Source of the DNA: Reyranella sp.
GTDB taxonomy: Bacteria > Pseudomonadota > Alphaproteobacteria > Reyranellales > Reyranellaceae
Reading direction: 5' to 3'
Assembly (NCBI GenBank): GCA_019750135.1
Contig: JAIEOV010000002.1
Coordinates: 186,001-250,000, forward strand
Length of the DNA stretch: 64,000 bases
A program made the position numbers and the translations under genes. Below, one piece after another: positions 7,472 to 15,822 of the stretch. Each line of letters starts with the position of its first letter. Within the stretch, counting starts at the first letter, position 1. The notes beneath the pieces are model-generated. The model was not told the DNA's origin. It searched no databases and worked only from the letters and a program-made list of their open reading frames with translations.

Positions 7472-8944
7472 ATGCAAATCAGTTCTCCGATCGATGCCCC
7501 GGCGGCGGCCCCCGCATACCGTCGACACACGATCGCAACGAACTTCATCGCCATGACTGCCGTCAGCGGCATCGTCCTACTGGTCGGCATCTTCGCCACC
7601 GCCTACAGCCGCCGCGTGCTCGGGCCGGCCGCCATCGGCCAAGTGAACTGGAACGCGGCCCTGCTCGCCTTCCTCACCCTGCTCGCGAGCCCAGGCCTGG
7701 CGCTGGTGGGACAGCGCGACATCGCCGCCAAGCCTGCGCAGACCGCGTCGATCACCTCGCTGGTGCTCGGCCTCCAGATGCTGTTCGGCCTTTTGGCCTA
7801 TGCCGTCGTCGCGGCGATCGCCCTGCTCGATCCGCGCGGCGGGCAGGCCAGCACCCTGCTGCTGATCCAGGGCGTCATCATCCTGATCAATGCCGGCAGC
7901 ACCATCTGGGTCTTGCAGGCGCATCAGCGCATGGCCGGACCCGCCATCGCCTCGCTGGTCATCAACCTGCTGCAGATCCCCGCGCTGCTCCTGCTGATCC
8001 GCGAGCCGGGCGACATCTATCTGTTCGCCGCCTACACCCTGCCCTTCTCGCTCGCCCTGGTCGGCTATTACTTCTGGTACCTGCAGCACCATGGCCTCCT
8101 GCGCCTGGCCGACGTGCGCCCGCGCCTCGCGGAAGGCGGCAAGCTCCTGTCCGAGGCCTGGCCGCTGGCGCTGTCGTTGCTGGCGGTGCTGGTGGTCTAC
8201 AATGGCGGCGCCATCCTGCTGGGCTTCAGCCACAGCGACACCGAGGTCGGCCTCTACACTACGGCCTACAAGCTGATGTTCATCTCGACCGTGGTGAGCG
8301 GCGCCATGATGAACGCCTACTTCCCGGTGCTGTCGCAGGTCGCGGGCGACGCTCAGCAGGCCAAGCGGGTGTCGCACGACTTCGCCACGCTGATGGTCTG
8401 GATGGGCCTGCCCATCGCCGCCCTCGGCTGGGCCTGCGGCCGGCACGTGAACGACCTGCTGTTCGGCGCCCAGTTCGCTGCCGCGGGTCCCTATTTCGAA
8501 GGGCTGTGCCTGGTCGTGGCGCTCACCTTCACCAGCATCGGGCTGGGCACGCCGCTGCTGGCCTGGGGCCATCAGAAACTCCATCTGAAGATCATCGCCA
8601 CGTCGGCCGTCGCCAGCCTGATGCTGAACGTCGTGTTGATCCCGCGCTACGGCAGCTGGGGCGCGATCGCGGCCCTGCTGTTGGCCGAGACGATGAGCGT
8701 CACGATGCTCGCCATCGCCCGCCAGCGCCTGGAGCTCGGACGTTTTGCGCTGCTGCCGTTGCTGATCCCGCCGCTGCTGTGCTCGCTTGCGGTCGCCCTC
8801 GGCATCGCCTTCCTGCCCGCCCCGGCTCACCAATTCTGGTGGCTGGAGGTCGCGATCGGCGCAGCGCTGCTGGGTGGTGGCCTGCTGCTCTTCGAACGGC
8901 GCATCGCCAAGGCGGCCTTGGCCCTGGTGAGACGAGCGCGCTAG
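7472..8944 (+). CDS. Polysaccharide/lipid-linked oligosaccharide flippase (MATE-like, Wzx type)
   Basis: 490 residues from the ATG at 7472; an in-frame ATG at 7457 is also possible. The protein is hydrophobic throughout, with roughly 12-14 membrane segments. It starts with the Wzx-like pattern FIAMTAVSGIVLLVGIFATAYSRR then LGPAAIGQVNW, and ends with a polysaccharide biosynthesis C-terminal domain and the basic tail RRIAKAALALVRRAR. This family moves undecaprenyl-linked sugars across the inner membrane. No glycosyltransferases lie next to it, so its export substrate is unknown. Confidence 0.85.
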   Translation: MQISSPIDAPAAAPAYRRHTIATNFIAMTAVSGIVLLVGIFATAYSRRVLGPAAIGQVNWNAALLAFLTLLASPGLALVGQRDIAAKPAQTASITSLVLGLQMLFGLLAYAVVAAIALLDPRGGQASTLLLIQGVIILINAGSTIWVLQAHQRMAGPAIASLVINLLQIPALLLLIREPGDIYLFAAYTLPFSLALVGYYFWYLQHHGLLRLADVRPRLAEGGKLLSEAWPLALSLLAVLVVYNGGAILLGFSHSDTEVGLYTTAYKLMFISTVVSGAMMNAYFPVLSQVAGDAQQAKRVSHDFATLMVWMGLPIAALGWACGRHVNDLLFGAQFAAAGPYFEGLCLVVALTFTSIGLGTPLLAWGHQKLHLKIIATSAVASLMLNVVLIPRYGSWGAIAALLLAETMSVTMLAIARQRLELGRFALLPLLIPPLLCSLAVALGIAFLPAPAHQFWWLEVAIGAALLGGGLLLFERRIAKAALALVRRAR

Positions 8945-8999
8945 ACCCGATGGTCGGCGGCCTGCCATTGTACCGCCAAAGCCCATCGCGGAGCATCCA

Positions 9000-9737
9000 A
9001 TGGCAGGCAAGATCTATGTCGGTATCGGCGGCTGGACCTTCGAGCCGTGGCGCGGCGTCTTCTATCCCGACGACCTCAGCCAGAAGCGCGAGTTGGAATA
9101 CGCCAGCCGCAAGCTGAGCTCGATCGAGATCAACGGCACCTACTATTCCAGCTTCAAGCCGGCGAGCTGGGCGAAGTGGCACGACGAGACGCCGGACGGC
9201 TTCGTCTTCGCGGTCAAGGCCTCGCGCTTCTGCACCAACCGCCGCGTGCTCGCCGAGGCCGGCGAGTCGGTGCAGCGCTTCTTCGCCCAGGGCATCGTCG
9301 AACTCAAGGACCGGCTCGGCCCGGTGAACTGGCAGTTCATGGGCACCAAGAAGTTCGACCCGGAGGACTTCGAGGCCTTCCTGAAGCTCTTGCCCAAGGA
9401 GGTCGGCAAGCTGCCCGTGCGCCATGCGCTGGAAGTCCGCCACGACAGCTTCAAGGACAAGCGCTTCTACGACCTCGCCCGCAAGTACAATGCCGCCATC
9501 GTCTTCGCCCATGACGAGGACTTCCCCGAGATCGACGAGCCCACGGCCGACTTCACCTATGCCCGGCTTATGGGCAGCGAGGAGAAGGTCAAGACCGGCT
9601 ACAAGCCCGCCGACCTCGACAAATGGGCCAAGCGCGCCAAGGCGTGGGCCAAGAAGGGCGACGCCTTCGTCTACTTCATCTCGGGCGCCAAGGTGCGCAA
9701 TCCGGCGGCCGCGCAGGCGCTGATGGAGAAGGTCTGA
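9000..9737 (+). CDS. DUF72 (YecE-like) family protein
   Basis: 245 residues. YVGIGGWTFEPWRGVFYPD at the N-terminus, IEINGTYYSSFKPASWAKW, and the later HALEVRHDSF and ADFTYARLMG segments are diagnostic of DUF72, a TIM-barrel family of unknown reaction related to xylose-isomerase-like barrels. The length is normal for the family. The gene is 55 bases downstream of the flippase on the same strand. Confidence 0.9.
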   Translation: MAGKIYVGIGGWTFEPWRGVFYPDDLSQKRELEYASRKLSSIEINGTYYSSFKPASWAKWHDETPDGFVFAVKASRFCTNRRVLAEAGESVQRFFAQGIVELKDRLGPVNWQFMGTKKFDPEDFEAFLKLLPKEVGKLPVRHALEVRHDSFKDKRFYDLARKYNAAIVFAHDEDFPEIDEPTADFTYARLMGSEEKVKTGYKPADLDKWAKRAKAWAKKGDAFVYFISGAKVRNPAAAQALMEKV

Positions 9738-10052
9738 TCGTTGCTCGGGGGCGGCGAGATGACTTTCCGGCATTATCGGTATTTCCGACAGAGGTCGTAG
9801 CGATGTGTCGGACGTCGACCCACTACCCATGGGGCCTGCCGGCGAATTCGGACATTTACGCAAATATCGCAACGGGTTTTTCCCTCGGCCAGAAGGGACC
9901 GGGCGCGGCCGCCGCCGGCCGCGATGGTATCGGATGAACGATGCATAGAGCGGAGCCGCCGGGAGGCGACACGAGTTCAATATAACCCAAGTGCTCTAGA
10001 GAGTAAACTACGGTTTTTGGCGGACCATAGACCGCCAAAAAAGGGGCGGCTG
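9738..10052. other. Gene-free stretch with one hairpin
   Basis: About 315 bases with no credible reading frame; composition drifts to lower GC near 9970-10020. The only clear structure is an inverted repeat at 10014-10041 (listed separately). No tRNA, promoter or insertion sequence end could be recognised. Confidence 0.5.
10014..10041. repeat. Inverted repeat with T-run 5' and A-run 3'
   Basis: Arms TTTTTGGCGG (10014-10023) and CCGCCAAAAA (10032-10041) pair perfectly around an 8-base loop. Runs of T lie before and A after the GC stem on both strands, the opposite of an intrinsic terminator. It lies 12 bases past the stop of the AhpD-like gene and may act as a 3' stabilising hairpin. Confidence 0.55.
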
Positions 10053-10496
10053 CTAGCTGCCCGGCGGTCGCCGCAGGCTGATCGCCAGGCGGTTGAACAG
10101 GTTGATCAGGCCGATCGCGATCGTCAGGTCGGACACTTCCTTCGGTTGGAACTCGGCCGACACGGCGGCGAAGGCCTCGTCGGAAGCATGGGTCTCGGAG
10201 ACCCGCGTCACTTCCTCGGTCCATCGCAGGGCGGCCTTCTCCTTGGCCGAGAAAAGATCGCCGGCCTCGCGCCACGCCTGGAGCAGCATGATCTTCTCCA
10301 CGGGCACACCCTCCTTCTGCAGGTCGCGCGCGTGCGAATCGATGCAGTAGGCGCAGCCGTTGATCTGCGAGGCCCGCAGGAAGACCAGGTCGAGCAGGGG
10401 CTTCGGCAGGCCTGAATTCACGACGTATGTGTAGACGCCGGCGATGGCGCGCACGCCCGGGGTCGAAAGCTTCTGGTAGTCGAGACGCTGGGTCAC
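10053..10496 (-). CDS. AhpD/carboxymuconolactone decarboxylase-family alkylhydroperoxidase
   Basis: 147 residues from a GTG that has a perfect AGGAG six bases upstream; a longer frame to 10565 lacks this. The core NGCAYCIDSHARDL carries the CxxC redox pair and nearby His of AhpD-like peroxidases. The C-terminal AIGLINLFNRLAISLRRPPG is typical of the short CMD family. Such proteins reduce peroxides with a thiol partner, or act in related decarboxylation. It diverges from the ArsR gene across about 107 bases, so that regulator may control it. Confidence 0.85.
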   Translation of the reverse strand: MTQRLDYQKLSTPGVRAIAGVYTYVVNSGLPKPLLDLVFLRASQINGCAYCIDSHARDLQKEGVPVEKIMLLQAWREAGDLFSAKEKAALRWTEEVTRVSETHASDEAFAAVSAEFQPKEVSDLTIAIGLINLFNRLAISLRRPPGS

Positions 10497-10593
10497 GGGC
10501 AGCTCCTGGAAGGCGGGCAGCCTCCCACGGGAGGGGCTCTTTTCACCAGATAGACCGATGGCCATCTTGACTCGGGGCGGCCGACATCCTTAC

Positions 10594-10613
10594 AGTTAAC
10601 TCTATGGTTAACT
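10594..10613. promoter_or_regulatory. Palindrome over the ArsR start codon (candidate operator)
   Basis: AGTTAAC-N6-GTTAACT is a perfect 7-base inverted repeat at 10594-10600 and 10607-10613, and the ATG of the ArsR gene (10604) sits in its spacer. There is no Shine-Dalgarno sequence before that ATG, so the message may be leaderless with its promoter just upstream. AT-rich palindromes of this kind are usual ArsR-family targets. Autoregulation and control of the divergent AhpD-like gene are inferred. Confidence 0.5.
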
Positions 10614-11023
10614 ATCAAACCGCCGTGCTCGACCGTACCTTCGCCGCCCTGGCCGATCCGACCCGGCGCGCCCTGCTGGCGCGGCTCGACGAGGAGGAAG
10701 GGCTCACCGTCAGCGAGTTGGCGCGGCCCTTCCCGGTCTCCCTGCCGGCCATCATGAAGCACCTCGACGTGCTGTCGGACGCTGGCCTGATCGAGCGCAC
10801 CAAGACGGGCCGCACGGTGACCTGCCAGCTCAAGGCCGCGCCCATGGAGCAAGCGATGAACTGGCTGGCCCGCTACGAGCGCTACTGGACCGAGCAGCTC
10901 GACCGTCTCGCGGCATTCCTGGAGGAAGATTCATGGCAAGCAAGCCCAGCCTCGCCCTCAAGCGGCGCTTCAAAGCGTCGCCGGCGCAGCTCTTCGAGGC
11001 CTGGACGCAGCCGCAAAAAATGA
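10604..11023 (+). CDS. ArsR-family winged-helix repressor
   Basis: 139 residues. LDRTFAALADPTRRALLARL, LTVSELARPFPVSLPAIMKH and GLIERTKTGRTVTCQL form the ArsR winged helix; there is no metal-binding CxC, so it belongs to the group paired with SRPBCC (AHSA1) genes. After FLEEDSWQ the protein runs about 29 further residues, Ser/Arg/Lys-rich, which are read out of frame from the start of the next gene (91-base overlap from 10933). That tail is unlikely to be a conserved domain. Probably the local regulator of the genes to 12.2 kb or beyond. Confidence 0.85.
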   Translation: MVNYQTAVLDRTFAALADPTRRALLARLDEEEGLTVSELARPFPVSLPAIMKHLDVLSDAGLIERTKTGRTVTCQLKAAPMEQAMNWLARYERYWTEQLDRLAAFLEEDSWQASPASPSSGASKRRRRSSSRPGRSRKK

Positions 11024-11364
11024 TCCGCTGGTGGGGCGTCACCGGCCATCCCAAGACGCCCATCGCCGAGGCCGACGTGAAGGTAGGCGGCCGCTTTCGC
11101 GTGCAGTTCCACACGCCCGACGGCGAGCAGCACAGCGTGAGCGGCGTCTATCGCGAGATCGTGCCGGAGCGGAAGCTGGTCTTCTCCTGGGCCTGGCAGA
11201 GCACGCCAGAACGCGAATCGCAGGTCACGGTCGATCTCAAGCCCGACGGCGAGACCACCATCCTGACCCTGACGCATGAGCAGTTCTTCGATGAGAAGGC
11301 GCGCGACGATCATCGCCGCGGCTGGACGCTGGCCCTCGACAATCTGGAGCAGGTCTTTCCATGA
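10933..11364 (+). CDS. SRPBCC/AHSA1-family protein
   Basis: 143 residues, ATG with GAGGAAG upstream. LKRRFKASPAQLFEAWTQPQ, MIRWWGVTGHP, GGRFRVQFHTPDGEQHSVSG and the closing RRGWTLALDNLEQVF are the normal landmarks of the START-like AHSA1 fold, a hydrophobic-ligand binding cavity. These genes almost always follow an ArsR gene. It overlaps the ArsR frame by 91 bases and the next gene by four (ATGA), so translation is coupled along the row. Confidence 0.9.
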   Translation: MASKPSLALKRRFKASPAQLFEAWTQPQKMIRWWGVTGHPKTPIAEADVKVGGRFRVQFHTPDGEQHSVSGVYREIVPERKLVFSWAWQSTPERESQVTVDLKPDGETTILTLTHEQFFDEKARDDHRRGWTLALDNLEQVFP

Positions 11365-12218
11365 ACACCGACGCCTTTCGTGCGCCGATCTCGATGAGCG
11401 ACGCCGGAGCCCGGGCTGCCTTGCTGGACGGGCTGCCGGCCGACGTCGCCGGGTTGGCCGAGGTCGTGCAGGGCGTGCTGATCCACGAGCACATCGCGCC
11501 GGCCTACGGCGTCATGTTGTCGGACGAGCAGCACAAGCAGGCCCATATGCGCGGCGTCGAGAAGATGCTCGACTGCATCGCCCGCCAGGACAGCCGGCCA
11601 TTGCCGCAGGCGCGTCCACCGGCCGAGCGCGTGGTCGGCGTCTGCCGGCACTTCACGCTGCTGCACGTCGCCATGCTGCGCCGGCAGGGCGTCGCGGCGC
11701 GGGCGCGCTGTGGATTCGGCGCCTATTTCGAGAAGGGCAAGTTCGTCGACCATTGGGTGACGGAATACTGGAACGAGAGTGCGCAATGTTGGGTGCTGGT
11801 CGATGCCCAGCTCGACCAGCGCCAGCGCGAGCTGTTCGGCATCGCCTTCGACCCGCTCGACGTGCCGCGCGACCAGTTCGTGGTGGCGGGCGACGCCTGG
11901 CAGCTCTGCCGCAGCGGCGAGGCCGATCCCGGCGCCTTCGGCATCCTCGACATGCATGGACTGTGGTTCATCGCCGGTAACGTCGTGCGCGACGTCGCCG
12001 CGCTCAACAATCACGAGATGCTGCCATGGGACGTGTGGGGCGCGATGGCCCGGACCGATTCCGAGCTCGACCTGCCCTTCATCGACCGCCTGGCCAAATT
12101 CTCGCACGCACCCGACCGCCATTTCGGCGACCTGCGCGCCGCCTACAAGGACGAGCGCGTCGCCGTCCCGAGCACCGTGTTCAACGCCGTCCTCAACCGT
12201 CCCGATCCCGTCCACTGA
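11361..12218 (+). CDS. Transglutaminase-like cysteine hydrolase family protein
   Basis: 285 residues. GVCRHFTLLHVAMLRRQGV supplies the nucleophilic Cys at the head of a helix (near residue 97), FVDHWVTEYW the His, and WVLVDAQLD the Asp, giving the C-H-D triad of the transglutaminase-like superfamily. The N-terminal about 90 and C-terminal about 100 residues are family-specific. Bacterial members act as peptidases or amidases rather than crosslinkers. ATGA overlap with the SRPBCC gene suggests a shared operon. Substrate unknown. Confidence 0.75.
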   Translation: MNTDAFRAPISMSDAGARAALLDGLPADVAGLAEVVQGVLIHEHIAPAYGVMLSDEQHKQAHMRGVEKMLDCIARQDSRPLPQARPPAERVVGVCRHFTLLHVAMLRRQGVAARARCGFGAYFEKGKFVDHWVTEYWNESAQCWVLVDAQLDQRQRELFGIAFDPLDVPRDQFVVAGDAWQLCRSGEADPGAFGILDMHGLWFIAGNVVRDVAALNNHEMLPWDVWGAMARTDSELDLPFIDRLAKFSHAPDRHFGDLRAAYKDERVAVPSTVFNAVLNRPDPVH

Positions 12219-12229
12219 AGGAGGCCATC

Positions 12230-12964
12230 ATGCAGACGCACAAGACCGTCTCCCGCGACGAATGGCTGGAAGCACGGCGCGCGCTGCTCGCCAAGGAGAA
12301 GGCGCATCTGCGCGCGCACGACGAACTCGCGCGCCAGCGCCGCGAGCTGCCCTGGGTCGAAGTCGACAAGAGCTATGTGTTCGACGGCCCCGACGGGCGC
12401 GAGTCGCTCGCCGACCTGTTCGCCGGCCGCAGCCAGCTGATCGTCAAGCACTTCATGTTCGGGCCGGACTGGCAGGAAGGCTGTGTCGGCTGCTCGTTCG
12501 GCGCCGACCAGATGGAGGGCTCGCTGGTCCATCTCATCAACCACGACGTCATGGTGGTCGCCGTCTCGCGCGCGCCGTATCCCAAGATCGCCGCGTTCCA
12601 CAAGCGCATGGGCTGGCCCTTCAAATGGGTGTCGTCGGCCGGCTGCGACTTCAACTTCGACTACAACGTGTCCTTCACCGAGGAGCAGAAGGCCAAGGGT
12701 AAGGTCTTCTACAATTTCGAGGAACGGGACTGGATGAGCGACGAGCTGCCCGGCTTCAGCGTCTTCACAAAGGATGAGACCGGCCGGATTTTCCATACCT
12801 ATTCGGTATTTGCCCGCGGCACCGAAGATGTCGGCACGGTCTACGGCTTCCTCGATATCACGCCCAAGGGGCGCAACGAGCCGCCCGGCGGGAACCTCTC
12901 CGACTGGGTCCGCCACCACGACAAATATGAGGAAAAGGCCGGAAATTCCTGCTGCCACGGCTGA
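12230..12964 (+). CDS. DUF899 (thioredoxin-like fold) family protein
   Basis: 244 residues, ATG preceded by GAAGGAGG. Starts with HKTVSRDEWLEARRALLAKEK, then the thioredoxin-like segment FMFGPDWQEGCVGCSFGADQ containing a CxxC, and FSVFTKDETGRIFHTYSVFARG. These features define DUF899, a common family of unknown reaction with a degenerate thioredoxin fold. The C-terminal GNSCCHG adds two more cysteines. Follows the transglutaminase-like gene by 11 bases. Confidence 0.9.
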   Translation: MQTHKTVSRDEWLEARRALLAKEKAHLRAHDELARQRRELPWVEVDKSYVFDGPDGRESLADLFAGRSQLIVKHFMFGPDWQEGCVGCSFGADQMEGSLVHLINHDVMVVAVSRAPYPKIAAFHKRMGWPFKWVSSAGCDFNFDYNVSFTEEQKAKGKVFYNFEERDWMSDELPGFSVFTKDETGRIFHTYSVFARGTEDVGTVYGFLDITPKGRNEPPGGNLSDWVRHHDKYEEKAGNSCCHG

Positions 12965-13008
12965 GCCGGACTGGGTAGACTGCCGGCAACGGAACGCAGG
13001 AGGGATGT

Positions 13009-13467
13009 ATGCCCGCACTTTCGTTGGATCATTGGAATATCTACTGCAAGGACCTCAAAGCCACCGTGCGCTTCTACGAGCGCTACGTTGGCCTCACCGA
13101 CGGCGATCGCCCGCCCTTCAATTTCCCCGGCGCCTGGCTCTATGCCGGCGAGAAGCCGATCCTGCACCTGGTGTCGGAGACCGGCAGCAAGGGCCACGGC
13201 AGCGGTGCCATCGACCACGTCGCGATCAACTGCGCGGGCATCCGCGGCACCATCGACCAGCTCAAGAAGGACAAGATGCCGTTCGAGGTGCGCAAGGTGC
13301 CGGCTCGCCCCTTGCAGCAGGTCTTCATCCACGATCCCGACGGCGTGATGATCGAGCTCAACTTCTGGAACGAGGATGACGTGCCGGAGGTCGAGAAGAC
13401 CGAAGCTCTGCCCGGCGAGCGCACGCGCAAGAAGGCTCCGGCCAAGAAGCTGGTCGGCGCGAAGTAG
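13009..13467 (+). CDS. VOC (glyoxalase/bleomycin resistance) superfamily protein
   Basis: 152 residues with AGGAGGG seven bases before the ATG. LDHWNIYCKDLKATVRFYE and IDHVAINCAGIRGTIDQL give the two paired beta-alpha-beta modules with metal-site histidines, and DPDGVMIELNFW the glutamate. After about residue 127 the protein has a charged Lys/Ala-rich tail (ERTRKKAPAKKLVGAK) beyond the usual fold. Members include glyoxalase I, dioxygenases and epimerases; the reaction here is open. Confidence 0.85.
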   Translation: MPALSLDHWNIYCKDLKATVRFYERYVGLTDGDRPPFNFPGAWLYAGEKPILHLVSETGSKGHGSGAIDHVAINCAGIRGTIDQLKKDKMPFEVRKVPARPLQQVFIHDPDGVMIELNFWNEDDVPEVEKTEALPGERTRKKAPAKKLVGAK

Positions 13468-13482
13468 GAGCAGGCCACGCCG

Positions 13483-14010
13483 TTGTCCAAGGCGGCCCTG
13501 ATCGTCATCGCTCCGCTGGTGGCGCTGGCGATCGGGTTCCTTATCCTGCGCGCCATGCCGGCCCATGACCGCGTTGCGCAAGCGAAGGCCGGCGACTCCC
13601 TCCAGGGGAGGTACCAAGGCTACGACGTCGGCGACGTCGAGGGCTACTGGGGACGCCTGGAGGGTGCGTGGACCAGCGAGCGCATGCTGCTGGTCGTGGA
13701 TATGTCCTTCCCGCTGCTCTACGGCGGCGCCTTTGCCATGGCGGTCCTGTTCGGGGGCTCCACACTCGGCCTCCGTGCGGGATGGTTGCTGGCGTTGCTG
13801 GCGCCAGTGCTGATCGTCGTCGCCGCCGATTGGGCCGAAAATCTGCTGTTGCTGACCCAGCTCGGCCAATTTGAGACAACCCGAAAGCTGTCAGCAAACT
13901 GGATCCGGCTCGCCAGCGTGGCCACGACGCTCAAGTTCGTGTTCCTCGGCGTGTCCTTCATCGAAACGCTCGGCCTGGCCTTCGCCGTCGGCGTCAGTCG
14001 CCACGCTTAG
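13483..14010 (+). CDS. Uncharacterised small membrane protein
   Basis: 175 residues from a TTG with TAGGAG upstream; no better start is seen. Four hydrophobic segments: IVIAPLVALAIGFLIL at the N-terminus, a pair around residues 72-115 (LLYGGAFAMAVLFGG, LLALLAPVLIVVAADW), and the C-terminal FVFLGVSFIETLGLAFAVG. A conserved-looking acidic DWAENLLLL helix lies between. I do not recognise a family. It follows the VOC gene by 15 bases and abuts the convergent GGCT-like gene with no gap. Confidence 0.7.
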   Translation: MSKAALIVIAPLVALAIGFLILRAMPAHDRVAQAKAGDSLQGRYQGYDVGDVEGYWGRLEGAWTSERMLLVVDMSFPLLYGGAFAMAVLFGGSTLGLRAGWLLALLAPVLIVVAADWAENLLLLTQLGQFETTRKLSANWIRLASVATTLKFVFLGVSFIETLGLAFAVGVSRHA

Positions 14011-14484
14011 CTAGTCGATCGTCGCCATCGCGCCGAGCCAGGCGCAGTACGTCTCCGGCAGCAGGTCGCGGCCGGCCAGGAGATGGGCGAGGTACTCGCG
14101 AGTCGGACGCAGGCCCTCCCCTGTCAGCAGCGCCACATAAGTGATCGCCTCGACCGTAATGCCCGTATCGACACGCCACACCGGCACGGTACGCCGCTCA
14201 TAGTGCCCGCCGGCCACGCCTTCATAGCGGTCGAGCACCTCGAATCCCTTTTCCGGCAGCAGGTTCAACGTGCCGTGCACCATGTCCTCCGTCGCCGGCA
14301 CGATGTTGCCCGCCCCAGTCCCCGCCACGCGCCCCTGCTTGTTGAAGGCGAGCCGCCAGCCGTCGAGGCGGCCGGCGATCCGCTCGCCCGCGCCCACGCC
14401 TTCCGGCTTCAGTCGGTCCTCGAACAGCCTGACGGCGTTCATGTTGGAGCCGTAGGCGAAGTACCAGCTCAGACGACCTTCCAT
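14011..14484 (-). CDS. Gamma-glutamylcyclotransferase-like protein (GGCT/AIG2 fold)
   Basis: 157 residues, ATG after GAGGGAG. WYFAYGSNMN is the phosphate/substrate loop of the family, followed by GWRLAFNKQG and VLDRYEGVAGGHYERRTVPV, which holds the usual YEG...Y pattern. Members cleave gamma-glutamyl peptides to 5-oxoproline and the free amino acid. Its first 16 bases overlap the end of the adenylate cyclase gene on the same strand, so the two are translationally linked. Confidence 0.85.
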   Translation of the reverse strand: MEGRLSWYFAYGSNMNAVRLFEDRLKPEGVGAGERIAGRLDGWRLAFNKQGRVAGTGAGNIVPATEDMVHGTLNLLPEKGFEVLDRYEGVAGGHYERRTVPVWRVDTGITVEAITYVALLTGEGLRPTREYLAHLLAGRDLLPETYCAWLGAMATID

Positions 14485-15755
14485 ACCCGCACTCCCTCGT
14501 CGTAGCCGCGGATCGGCAGCGGCCCGAGATCGGTCGCGCCGTCGGCGCCGGTCGTCGCTTGATGGACCGCGCTCGACACCAGGAGCTGCGAGCCTGTCTC
14601 CTTGGTGAGCTGCTCCAGGCGCGCCGCCAGGTTCACGGTGTCGCCAATGACCGTGTACTCCTTGCGCTGGGGCGAGCCGACCGTGCCGGTCACGGCCTTG
14701 CCCAGATGGATGCCAATGCCCACGCGCAGTGTCTTGTCGGGCCGCGTCTTGTTCCAGCGGTCCACCGCCGCCAGCATCCCGTGCGCCGCGGCCAGCGCAT
14801 TGGTCGCCGCCTTGGGGTCGTCGAGCGGCGCGCCGAAGATCGCCAGGAAGCCGTCACCCAGGAACTTGTTGATGATGCCGTTGTTGCGGTCGACGATTTC
14901 GATCATCTCGGCGAAGAAGTCGTTCAGCAGCGCCACGGTCTCGTCGGCTGCCCGCTTGCGTGTCATCGCGGTGAAGCCCCTGATGTCGAGGAACAGCACG
15001 CAGACCTCGCGCAACTCGCTCGGCGGGTCGCTGTGGGAAGCGAGCAGCCGGTCGACGACAGCGGGCGACACGTGCTGACCGAACATGTTGGTAACCCTGT
15101 CGCGTGCGGCCGCAGCCGCCACCGACTTCTCGAACTGCCGGCGCAGGCTGCCCGCCACGATACCGGCGATCACGCCGCAGCCCACCAGGACGATGCTGCG
15201 GCTGAGGTTGTAGAGCAGCGAGTGCTCCGGAACCTCGGAGAAGAGCTCGAGCGGCACGAACATCAGGACCAGCAGAAACTGCTGCACGGCCGCCACGAGA
15301 CCGGTCCACAGCGACAGCCAGAAATCGAGCCGCAAGGTCGACAGCAGGATGAACACGAAATAGAGCAGCGGCGGCCAGAAGCCGAACACTGCCTGGGGGT
15401 CCATGTGATGCGCGAGCGCGAAAATGAGAACGCTCGGCATGCTGGTCTCGAAAAAGGCGTTGAAGAAGCGGGCGTAGCGCGGGAAATCCCGGTCGTGCGA
15501 GACCCGCCAGCGCAGCGCATAGAGCACGACGATTTCGTAGAGGGCGAACGGACCGATGCCGGCCAGCGGCAGCCACCAGGCGATGCCCTGGCGGAACATG
15601 CTGCGTATCAGGCCCGGAAGAAAGTTCACGGCGCCCAGAGTCACTACGAGCAACGCCACCAGGACGACCGCGAGGACCCGCACCCGCTGAATCTCGCTGC
15701 GCAGGATCTCGCGGCGCAGCTCGCTGGCATAGCCGTCTGGGGTCTCGTCCGCCAT
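14469..15755 (-). CDS. Membrane-anchored class III adenylate/guanylate cyclase
   Basis: 428 residues from the ATG at 15755; a TTG extension to 15794 is less likely. The first half holds about six membrane helices between residues 25 and 205. A short linker leads to the cyclase domain (about residues 235-410): FLDIRGFTAMTRK and NKFLGDGFLAIFG supply the two metal aspartates, and KEYTVIGDTVNLAARLEQ the purine and transition-state residues. It would make cAMP (or cGMP) in the cytoplasm in response to a membrane signal. Translationally linked to a GGCT-like gene. No cAMP receptor gene is in the window. Confidence 0.9.
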   Translation of the reverse strand: MADETPDGYASELRREILRSEIQRVRVLAVVLVALLVVTLGAVNFLPGLIRSMFRQGIAWWLPLAGIGPFALYEIVVLYALRWRVSHDRDFPRYARFFNAFFETSMPSVLIFALAHHMDPQAVFGFWPPLLYFVFILLSTLRLDFWLSLWTGLVAAVQQFLLVLMFVPLELFSEVPEHSLLYNLSRSIVLVGCGVIAGIVAGSLRRQFEKSVAAAAARDRVTNMFGQHVSPAVVDRLLASHSDPPSELREVCVLFLDIRGFTAMTRKRAADETVALLNDFFAEMIEIVDRNNGIINKFLGDGFLAIFGAPLDDPKAATNALAAAHGMLAAVDRWNKTRPDKTLRVGIGIHLGKAVTGTVGSPQRKEYTVIGDTVNLAARLEQLTKETGSQLLVSSAVHQATTGADGATDLGPLPIRGYDEGVRVWKVV

Positions 15756-15822
15756 CGGAGGGGCCAACCTAACCGGCGGCCGCAGGCTCCACAACGGCGG
15801 GGCGGGATGCTAGGAACGGGTC

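Noticed and set aside
10014..10041. Hairpin downstream of the AhpD-like gene as an intrinsic terminator
   Set aside because: The T-run comes before and the A-run after the stem on both strands, so no U-run follows the hairpin in either direction.
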